Shown here: in pieces, positions 1 through 4,431 of the stretch
Numbering within the stretch: position 1 is the stretch's first letter
Layout of the letters: each line of letters begins with the position of its first letter
Source of the DNA: Clostridia bacterium
GTDB lineage: Bacteria > Bacillota_A > Clostridia > Oscillospirales > CAG-272
Assembly: GCA_017630995.1 (NCBI GenBank)
Contig: JAGBUD010000164.1
Location: 1-5,230, forward strand
Reading direction: 5' to 3'
Length of the DNA stretch: 5,230 nucleotides
Translations under genes and position numbers: made by a program
The notes under the pieces: model-generated
The model's database searches: none
What the model saw: only the letters and a program-made list of their open reading frames with translations
What the model was told of the DNA's origin: nothing

Positions 1-162
1 ATGGGCACGTACACGGTAGACGGTGACATATACATTTTTGAGGGCTTCGAATTCGAAATGGACGTTTACGGCACCGCCGTTGACGGTGGATTTAAAATCG
101 AATTTTATATTCCCAAGCAAGCGTCTGACGACCTTGCCGCAGAGCTTTATTACGAGGCTTAA
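1..162 (+). CDS. Unidentified small acidic ORF or C-terminal end of a larger gene
   Basis: An open frame runs from the first base to a TAA at 160-162 and encodes 53 residues. The first codon happens to be ATG, but nothing upstream is visible, so I cannot tell whether this is a complete tiny gene or the 3' end of a longer one. I favour the second reading as about equally or slightly more likely. The peptide is strongly acidic (12 Asp/Glu against 2 Lys and no Arg) and rich in Tyr, Phe and Gly. Hydrophobic and charged residues alternate (for example DIYIFEGFEFEMD, then GFKIEFYIP), which suggests beta strands. There is no membrane segment or recognisable motif. It lies 53 bases upstream of the C39-like peptidase gene on the same strand, so it may be the preceding operon member. 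I do not recognise the family and assign no function. Confidence 0.45.
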   Translation: MGTYTVDGDIYIFEGFEFEMDVYGTAVDGGFKIEFYIPKQASDDLAAELYYEA

Positions 163-198
163 ATAGCGGTTGACGCGGAAAAATCAACTTAAATAAAA

Positions 199-210
199 GA
201 AAAGGAAAAC
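199..210 (+). promoter_or_regulatory. Ribosome-binding leader of the peptidase gene (first copy of a shared 12-mer)
   Basis: The 12-mer GAAAAGGAAAAC contains an AAGGA Shine-Dalgarno core at 202-206, 9 bases ahead of the ATG at 216. The same 12-mer recurs at 829-840 before the next gene. The site supports the ATG at 216 as the true start. Confidence 0.75.
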
Positions 211-215
211 ACTCC

Positions 216-809
216 ATGAAATACATAAATCAGCTTGAATATGCACATATACCCTATCCCACAAGAGTAAAGCAGGAGGAATATGCCCCCAATGGCATGA
301 ATTCCACCGTAAGAAGCTCGGGTTGCGGACTTTGCTCTGTTTGTATGGCAATAGACCTCATCACCGACACGACTCTTGATATCGAGGAGTGCGTTCGCAT
401 TTCTTGTGAGTGTGTGGCAAACCATTCAAGAGGAACGGATATGAATATACTCGGTCCCGTTATTGCGGAGAAATTCAACGTAGAATACACGAAAACAAGC
501 GATCTTGACGAGGCTATCAAGCATCTTCAGACGGGCGGAGTTATCGTTGTGCACGTTGGCGTTCCCGAGGGCAAGGAGATAGGACTCTTTACCAAGGGTG
601 GACACTATATGCTTCTCATTTCAACCGACGGCAATGAGTTTTGTATTCTTGACCCCTCATACAGCACCGAGAAATTCAAGATGCCTGAGCGAGAGGGAAG
701 AGTTAACGAGGAAAACGCTCCCTATCTTTACTGTGACGTTAACGTTTTGGATAGCGAAACCAAACTCGGCAGAGTAAAATATCATATGTTCGCAAGAAAG
801 AAAAAATAA
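216..809 (+). CDS. C39-like (papain-fold) cysteine peptidase, cytosolic
   Basis: This 197-residue protein carries the hallmarks of the peptidase C39-like fold (C39_2 type). The segment IPYPTRVKQEEY near residues 12-23 supplies a candidate oxyanion Gln20. SSGCGLCSVC places the likely nucleophile at Cys37 at the start of the first helix. GGHYMLLIS gives His130, and FCILDPS gives Asp146, the usual C-H-D order and spacing. There is no signal peptide, membrane helix, ABC transporter domain or cell-wall-binding repeat, so the protein probably works in the cytoplasm as a stand-alone domain. Cys40 and Cys43 follow the nucleophile in a C-x2-C-x2-C pattern, and eight or so cysteines in total suit an anoxic cytosol. 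Family membership is inferred from motifs. The substrate is unknown, and it could equally be a deamidase, transglutaminase-like or isopeptide-cleaving enzyme. It is followed after 34 bases by the esterase gene and is probably co-transcribed with it. Start ATG 216 is supported by AAGGA at 202-206. Confidence 0.82.
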   Translation: MKYINQLEYAHIPYPTRVKQEEYAPNGMNSTVRSSGCGLCSVCMAIDLITDTTLDIEECVRISCECVANHSRGTDMNILGPVIAEKFNVEYTKTSDLDEAIKHLQTGGVIVVHVGVPEGKEIGLFTKGGHYMLLISTDGNEFCILDPSYSTEKFKMPEREGRVNEENAPYLYCDVNVLDSETKLGRVKYHMFARKKK

Positions 810-828
810 ACCGAGCGCAAACGAACGC

Positions 829-840
829 GAAAAGGAAAAC
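829..840 (+). promoter_or_regulatory. Ribosome-binding leader of the esterase gene (second copy of the shared 12-mer)
   Basis: GAAAAGGAAAAC is identical to 199-210. It places an AAAGGA site at 831-836, 7 bases before the ATG at 844, and supports that start. No promoter-like hexamer pair is evident in the 34-base gap, which fits co-transcription with the upstream peptidase gene. Confidence 0.75.
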
Positions 841-843
841 TCA

Positions 844-1971
844 ATGAAAAACTATTTTGAAACCTACGTATCGAATACGTATGCGGCGAGCGGAAATCAA
901 TTATATTTTAATATGGACGCCGAAGAGGTAAGAGTGGGCCGCGTGTTTTATAAGATTGCCTTTTCGGGAGAATATAATTATTCTATAATGTTCTCAAACG
1001 TTATGGACAGCACGTATGCAAACGGCTCCGTGAGCTATAAAAACCTCGTTTGCGAGGGTTGGAAAATACACGGTGCCAGAATAGGCAAGTGCAAAGAAAT
1101 TCCCAGCTCAAAGCCGATAACCGAGCTGACCTTGGCAGATGCAGACGAGATTGGCGAATTCGATATCAAGGTTTCTGATTTTCGGGACTTGCAATTTTGG
1201 GGAAAGACGGAAAAAGAGGTATTGCCGAAGGAATTTTTCTATTCCGATCCCGTGAAAATGGAGTTCGATAGCGGTGATTACCTTTGCCTCGAAATTACTT
1301 TTTCGGGAAAGATGATACCCTATCATGAGGAATCTCAAATTCCCGTTTTCGTCAAATGCGGCAGAGAGTGGAAATACTCAAAAGAAATGCCCTTTGCGGG
1401 AATGATAGGCTGCGATAGAAAGGTTAAAGCGAGGATTGGATATTTCGGTGATTCGATAACGCAGGGAATTGGCGTTGCGCCAAATTCTTACGCGCATTGG
1501 AACGCGTTGCTTTCGGAAAAAATCGGAGCGGAGTATTCCTATTGGAATCTCGGAATCGGATACGGCAGAGCAAACGACGCCGCCTCCGACGGAGCGTGGA
1601 TTTATAAGGCAATGCAGAATGATATCGTCTTCGTTTGCTACGGTGTAAACGATATTTTGCAAAATCAAGCGGAGGACGTGATAAAGTCCGACCTTACCCA
1701 TATCGTTGACTCGCTGAAGTCTGCGGGTAAAAGGGTAATTTTGCAAACCGTGCCCCCATTTGATTATAATGGCGAAAATATAGCAAAATGGCAGAGAATA
1801 AACGGATACGTTAAGTCGGTTTTAGCCGCGAGGGTTGACGCGATTTTTGATAACGGCTCTATCCTCGGAAAAGAAGACGCGCTTCACCTTGCCAAATTCG
1901 GTGGACACCCCAACGAAGAGGGCTGCGCGCTTTGGGCAAATGCTCTTTTTGAGGAGCTTTCGACCTTGTGA
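844..1971 (+). CDS. SGNH/GDSL-family hydrolase with N-terminal beta-sandwich-like domain (carbohydrate esterase-like)
   Basis: This 375-residue protein has two parts. Residues 1 to about 190 look beta-rich and include SDPVKMEFDSGDYLCLEI (134-151) and a nearby His161. As I recall, this pattern (SDPV, then a Gly-x-x-Leu strand, then a His) occurs before the catalytic domain of many GDSL esterases. From residue 198 the SGNH domain begins. GDSITQG (202-208) holds the nucleophile Ser204, NLGIGYGRA (235-243) supplies the block II glycine, GVND (267-270) gives Asn269, and GGHPNEEG (353-360) gives the catalytic His355. The usual Asp three residues before that His is absent (Phe352 sits there). A D-A-L-H at 345-348 is the only nearby DxxH, so the enzyme may use a Ser-His dyad or a shifted Asp. 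No signal peptide is visible, so it should act inside the cell, perhaps removing O-acetyl groups from imported sugars (inference). The gene ends at TGA 1969-1971, just before a strong terminator. Confidence 0.85.
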   Translation: MKNYFETYVSNTYAASGNQLYFNMDAEEVRVGRVFYKIAFSGEYNYSIMFSNVMDSTYANGSVSYKNLVCEGWKIHGARIGKCKEIPSSKPITELTLADADEIGEFDIKVSDFRDLQFWGKTEKEVLPKEFFYSDPVKMEFDSGDYLCLEITFSGKMIPYHEESQIPVFVKCGREWKYSKEMPFAGMIGCDRKVKARIGYFGDSITQGIGVAPNSYAHWNALLSEKIGAEYSYWNLGIGYGRANDAASDGAWIYKAMQNDIVFVCYGVNDILQNQAEDVIKSDLTHIVDSLKSAGKRVILQTVPPFDYNGENIAKWQRINGYVKSVLAARVDAIFDNGSILGKEDALHLAKFGGHPNEEGCALWANALFEELSTL

Positions 1972-1979
1972 TTCGATTA

Positions 1980-2020
1980 AAAAATGACAGAGAATTTTTC
2001 GTTCTCTGTCATTTTTCTTT
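1980..2020. terminator. Bidirectional intrinsic terminator between convergent genes
   Basis: A perfect 15-bp inverted repeat pairs 1980-1994 with 2002-2016 (core TGACAGAGAA / TTCTCTGTCA) around a 7-base loop. On the + strand it continues into TTTTTCTTT and then a further T-run at 2024-2030, ending the esterase transcript 8 bases after its stop. On the - strand the A-run at the left arm reads as about six U residues, so it can also end the transporter transcript, whose stop codon lies at 2038-2040. Confidence 0.93.
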
Positions 2021-2037
2021 ATGTTTTTTTGCTGTAT

Positions 2038-3354
2038 TTATGCTTGCGTAGCTTCTTCGACGGCGGAGCTTGCCGCGGCGAGAGCTTCAGCTTCGGCTGC
2101 GAGGATTGTTTTTTTGTCGCGGTTTGCTTTAATCAAAACAAACTGAAGCGTTATCGTGGTGAAGAGCATAAGCGTGCCGAACACAACGAATGCGAAGTTG
2201 TAATTTCCGAACGTATCGAAGCAGAGGTTTGCAAAGGGCGAGCCTAATGCAAATCCAATACTTGAGGCGGCGGTGAAAAGACCGACGGTTTTATCAAAGC
2301 TCTTGTTTCCGAAAAGCTCGCTTGCAAAAAGCGGAAGCATAACCGTTTCGAGCGGCAATGCGATTGCTCCGAAAAAGACTCTTACAACGGCTATAACCAA
2401 GCCGAGCGGAGTGTTTGAAACGAACACCAATCCAAAAAGGGAAATAAACGAGCTGACAAGGCAGATGTTCATCGTTATTTTCATTCCGGCCTTGTCGTAG
2501 AGGAATCCCGTGAAAAATTTACTGCAAACAAGGCAAAGGCTGCTAATAGTCATTACCGTTGCAACAAAGCCCTCGTCTATTCCGAGGTCGTACATATGCG
2601 GAGTTGCTATGCCGCCAAGCCCTTGGAGCGACATGCCCGTGAACATCATACAAACGAGAGTTAAGTAAAGGTAGGGCTTTTTGCGAGCCTCGGAATATTC
2701 CATTCCAACCCAACCTGCGCCGCGCACTTTGCGTTTTTTGTGAATTGGAACCGCGGTTTTCTCCTTGCCCTTTGGCATTTCTCTGAAGAGAACTATTATG
2801 AGCGCGAGCATAATAGTAAGCACTATTGCAACGAGTCTGTAGGAATTGCGGTATCCAAACGGATTGTTTTCTTCAAATATAATAGGCGTGAGGATTTGAA
2901 CGGCGATAGCTCCGCCAAGACCGTTTGCGGCAAGGATTGCGCCCGTGATAGCGCCCTTGTTTTTATCGCACCAACGGTTGACGACAACGCTCATCATTGC
3001 GGTTCCCGTAAAGGAAAGTCCAAGTCCGAGAATAATTCCGCCGATATAGAAGAGCCAAAGCTTTTCGGCAACCGAGTTTATAAGTGCAAATCCGATGAGG
3101 CAGGCAAATCCGAAGCACAAAAGCTTTTTTGTTCCGAATTTGTTTATGAGCCTACCGAGGAATATGCTCATCGTGGTGGTTGTTACGTAGCGAAACGTGT
3201 CGTTGAGTGAAAACGCGCCTCTCTTTATGTCGAGCGCATCGGTTATCGCGGTGAGGTACATAGTTCTGCCGCTGGAGCAGAGGCCAAGGCTTGTGCAAAC
3301 GCATAGGAAGCAGAGCGCAACTATGACCCACGAATAGTAAGATTTTTTCTGCAT
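2038..3354 (-). CDS. MFS transporter, 12 TM helices, oxalate/formate- or monocarboxylate-antiporter-like
   Basis: The 438-residue product has about twelve hydrophobic segments in two six-helix halves, split by a basic loop at roughly 192-226 (GKEKTAVPIHKKRKVR). Helix 1 lies near 8-28 and helix 6 near 172-191. GRLINKFGTKKLL (67-79) matches the MFS motif A between helices 2 and 3. NRWCDKNKGAITGAILAANG (126-145), a conserved basic loop leading into a small-residue-rich helix 5, resembles the OFA/monocarboxylate branch. The length is normal for the superfamily. The C-terminal 28 or so residues form a soluble Ala/Glu-rich tail (AAEAEALAAASSAVEEA) that is likely helical and not part of the transport core. 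It acts in the cytoplasmic membrane, importing or exchanging a small solute. The substrate cannot be read from sequence. It diverges from an AraC-family regulator, its likely controller. Start ATG 3352-3354 follows an AGGAG site at 3361-3366. The many shadow ORFs opposite it have no supporting features. Confidence 0.93.
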   Translation of the reverse strand: MQKKSYYSWVIVALCFLCVCTSLGLCSSGRTMYLTAITDALDIKRGAFSLNDTFRYVTTTTMSIFLGRLINKFGTKKLLCFGFACLIGFALINSVAEKLWLFYIGGIILGLGLSFTGTAMMSVVVNRWCDKNKGAITGAILAANGLGGAIAVQILTPIIFEENNPFGYRNSYRLVAIVLTIMLALIIVLFREMPKGKEKTAVPIHKKRKVRGAGWVGMEYSEARKKPYLYLTLVCMMFTGMSLQGLGGIATPHMYDLGIDEGFVATVMTISSLCLVCSKFFTGFLYDKAGMKITMNICLVSSFISLFGLVFVSNTPLGLVIAVVRVFFGAIALPLETVMLPLFASELFGNKSFDKTVGLFTAASSIGFALGSPFANLCFDTFGNYNFAFVVFGTLMLFTTITLQFVLIKANRDKKTILAAEAEALAAASSAVEEATQA

Positions 3355-3360
3355 TTTTAT

Positions 3361-3366
3361 CTCCTA
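3361..3366 (-). promoter_or_regulatory. Ribosome-binding site of the MFS transporter gene
   Basis: On the - strand the sequence TTAGGAGATAAAAATG places AGGAG 6 bases ahead of the ATG whose complement is 3352-3354. This settles the transporter start. Confidence 0.85.
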
Positions 3367-3383
3367 ATAATTTATCGCTGATA

Positions 3384-3412
3384 ATTATACTCGTCAAATA
3401 GGTAAAAGTAAA
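3384..3412 (-). promoter_or_regulatory. Promoter of the MFS transporter gene
   Basis: On the - strand a perfect -10 box TATAAT (complement of 3384-3389) is preceded, 17 bases away, by TTTACT (complement of 3407-3412), a 4/6 match to the -35 consensus. Transcription would start near 3377, giving a leader of about 22 bases. The weak -35 box fits a promoter that needs an activator, and a direct repeat lies just upstream at 3424-3451. Confidence 0.7.
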
Positions 3413-3423
3413 TAGAAATAATA

Positions 3424-3451
3424 GAACAATATGGAAAAATCCGAACAATAT
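3424..3451. promoter_or_regulatory. Candidate AraC-type operator: direct repeat GAACAATAT x2
   Basis: GAACAATAT occurs at 3424-3432 and again at 3443-3451, a period of 19 bases, close to two helical turns. AraC-family proteins carry two helix-turn-helix motifs per monomer and commonly bind such direct repeats. The pair begins 12 bases upstream of the transporter's -35 box (about -48 to -75 from its predicted start) and ends one base before the regulator's own -35 box. That position suits activation of the transporter and autorepression. The second copy is also part of a perfect palindrome, CAATATATTG (3446-3455). Binding by the adjacent regulator is inference. Confidence 0.5.
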
Positions 3452-3452
3452 A

Positions 3453-3481
3453 TTGCAAATGGTGAGAGCTTTTGATATAAT
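3453..3481 (+). promoter_or_regulatory. Promoter of the AraC-family regulator gene
   Basis: TTGCAA (3453-3458, 4/6 match to -35) and TATAAT (3476-3481, perfect -10) are separated by 17 bases. A TG at 3473-3474 makes an extended -10 element. Transcription should begin near 3488, giving a leader of about 48 bases before the ATG at 3536. Confidence 0.75.
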
Positions 3482-3500
3482 AAATTCAAAGAGAAAATTT

Positions 3501-3520
3501 GCGTATTTTAGAGTATTTTA
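3501..3520 (+). repeat. 10-base tandem repeat in the regulator leader
   Basis: GCGTATTTTA (3501-3510) is followed at once by GAGTATTTTA (3511-3520), two copies differing at one base. The flanking GCGTA (3501-3505) and TACGC (3519-3523) also form an inverted repeat. It lies downstream of the predicted start of transcription. It could be a one-turn-spaced protein site or a chance AT-rich repeat. Confidence 0.5.
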
Positions 3521-3525
3521 CGCGT

Positions 3526-3533
3526 GGGAGGGG
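3526..3533 (+). promoter_or_regulatory. Ribosome-binding site that sets the regulator start at 3536
   Basis: GGGAGGGG lies immediately before ATG 3536 (GGAGG core at 3527-3531, 4-base spacing). An in-frame GTG at 3524 would add four residues (M-G-G-A) encoded by the Shine-Dalgarno region itself, so the ATG at 3536 is the better start. Confidence 0.75.
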
Positions 3534-3535
3534 CT

Positions 3536-4294
3536 ATGTTCGATTATATAGAGGACGTGCGAATTGAATCTTCGATTAAGGGAAAAAGAAAGGCGTATGT
3601 AAAAATCCAAAGCAGGTTGCGCCATGGCTTCGTTTTCGGCATTAAGGGTGCGGTTGAGTATATTTACAACGGTCAAAGGATAACGGTTGGTGAGGGCGAG
3701 GTTATCTTTTTGCCGAGTGGAACGTCTTACGAGTATACTGCCGTCAGTCCCGAAGACACGCTTTACACATCTATCAATTTTCATGCCTCGTTCGATAATC
3801 CCAAGGTTAAGGTGTATTCGCTTGACGATTTTTACGGAAAAAGCTTCGTTTTTGAAAGCTTCTCGGAGCTTTGGAAATTCGGAACGACGTCGGATAAATA
3901 TAAATGCCTTTCGGTTTTTTACGATTTTCTAGCGTACGTTTCGAGAATGGAGCATACTGTAGTTGCCGAAAAGAGAAAAAACGATTTGATTGAGCCTGCC
4001 GTAGTTTATCTCAAGGAGCATATATACGATTCCGCATTGAAGATAGACAAGCTTCACAGGCTTTGCGGAATATCGGACACTTATTTTAGGAGAATATTTA
4101 CCGCAAGGTTTAATATGAGCCCGCAGGAATACGTTTTGCGCGAGCGGATTTCTCACGCAAAATCAATAATCGAAAGCGGAGATTATGAAAGTATCGCCGA
4201 GGTTGCCGAGGCGGTTGGATACAGTGACCCGTTATACTTTGGAAAGGCGTTCAAAAAGTTTTACGGTATCTCTCCGTCAAGGCTTAATTTTTAG
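3536..4294 (+). CDS. AraC-family transcriptional regulator with N-terminal cupin sensor domain
   Basis: From ATG 3536 the product is 252 residues. The N-terminal half has the cupin-like ligand-binding pattern of AraC-type sugar regulators: HGFVFGIKGAVEYIYNGQ around 30-47, and GEGEVIFLPSGTSYEY (52-67) with the typical Leu-Pro-Ser-Gly turn. A helical linker follows. The C-terminal 90 residues hold two helix-turn-helix motifs. The first is at about 169-189 (LHRLCGISDTYFRRIF). The second is at about 217-241, followed by the family signature IAEVAEAVGYSDPLYFGKAF...FYGISPSR, ending close to the stop as usual. The ligand is probably a small sugar or related metabolite, but this is inference. It is transcribed divergently from the MFS gene over a shared 181-base region with a candidate operator and stands upstream of an oxidoreductase with its own promoter. 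It is therefore the likely local regulator of both. No convincing terminator follows its TAG. Confidence 0.93.
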   Translation: MFDYIEDVRIESSIKGKRKAYVKIQSRLRHGFVFGIKGAVEYIYNGQRITVGEGEVIFLPSGTSYEYTAVSPEDTLYTSINFHASFDNPKVKVYSLDDFYGKSFVFESFSELWKFGTTSDKYKCLSVFYDFLAYVSRMEHTVVAEKRKNDLIEPAVVYLKEHIYDSALKIDKLHRLCGISDTYFRRIFTARFNMSPQEYVLRERISHAKSIIESGDYESIAEVAEAVGYSDPLYFGKAFKKFYGISPSRLNF

Positions 4295-4320
4295 ATCTAT
4301 TTTACTTCAAAATAAAATTC

Positions 4321-4337
4321 GATTAATATAGAAAATG
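4321..4337 (+). promoter_or_regulatory. Possible third regulator-binding site before the oxidoreductase promoter
   Basis: GATTAATATAGAAAATG matches the first operator copy with its flank (3424-3440) at 12 of 17 positions, sharing AATAT-R-GAAAA. It ends two bases before the -35 box at 4340, where an AraC-type activator would contact RNA polymerase. Both regions are AT-rich, so chance similarity is a real possibility. Confidence 0.3.
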
Positions 4338-4339
4338 AC

Positions 4340-4368
4340 TTGAAAAAGGTGTGGCGGTGTGCTATAAT
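4340..4368 (+). promoter_or_regulatory. Strong promoter of the oxidoreductase gene
   Basis: TTGAAA (4340-4345, 5/6 match) and a perfect TATAAT (4363-4368) are 17 bases apart. TG at 4360-4361 completes an extended -10 element. Transcription should start near 4375, giving an untranslated leader of about 57 bases. This is the closest match to consensus in the window. Confidence 0.85.
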
Positions 4369-4383
4369 TCTGTAAAAACAGTT

Positions 4384-4406
4384 TACGCGCGTCGTGCAGT
4401 CGCGTA
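4384..4406 (+). promoter_or_regulatory. Small hairpin in the oxidoreductase 5' leader
   Basis: TACGCG (4384-4389) can pair with CGCGTA (4401-4406) around an 11-base loop. The leader is locally GC-rich compared with the AT-rich promoter, and TGCAGT is repeated at 4395-4400 and 4412-4417. No U-run follows, so it is not a terminator. It does not match a riboswitch class that I recognise. It may only stabilise the mRNA 5' end. Confidence 0.35.
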
Positions 4407-4431
4407 GCGCTTGCAGTAGAAAGGATTACAT

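Noticed and set aside
169..198. TTGACG (170-175) with an AT-rich -10-like hexamer near 193-198, and a GTTGA/TCAAC inverted repeat (169-173, 184-188), before the peptidase gene
   Set aside because: No good -10 hexamer lies at the right distance, the stem is only 5 bp, and no U-run follows. It supports neither a promoter nor a terminator well enough to annotate.
1378..1746. 122-residue - strand frame inside the esterase gene
   Set aside because: It lies opposite the GDSIT and NLGIG motif region of a clear coding sequence and shows no family motif or ribosome-binding site.
2740..3210. 156-residue + strand open frame inside the transporter gene
   Set aside because: It is the complement of a clear MFS coding sequence, has a low-complexity charged composition, and has no ribosome-binding site or family motif.
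3524..3535. GTG at 3524 as the start of the AraC-family regulator
   Set aside because: The added codons coincide with the Shine-Dalgarno sequence GGGAGGGG, which is correctly placed for the ATG at 3536.
4299..4318. ATTTTA / TAAAAT inverted repeat after the regulator gene as a terminator
   Set aside because: The stem is 6 bp of pure A-T with an 8-base loop and no following T-run, so it should not terminate transcription.
4375..4431. Riboswitch in the oxidoreductase leader
   Set aside because: The leader is about 57 bases with one short hairpin. It has no conserved riboswitch core that I can recognise and no terminator or anti-terminator pair.
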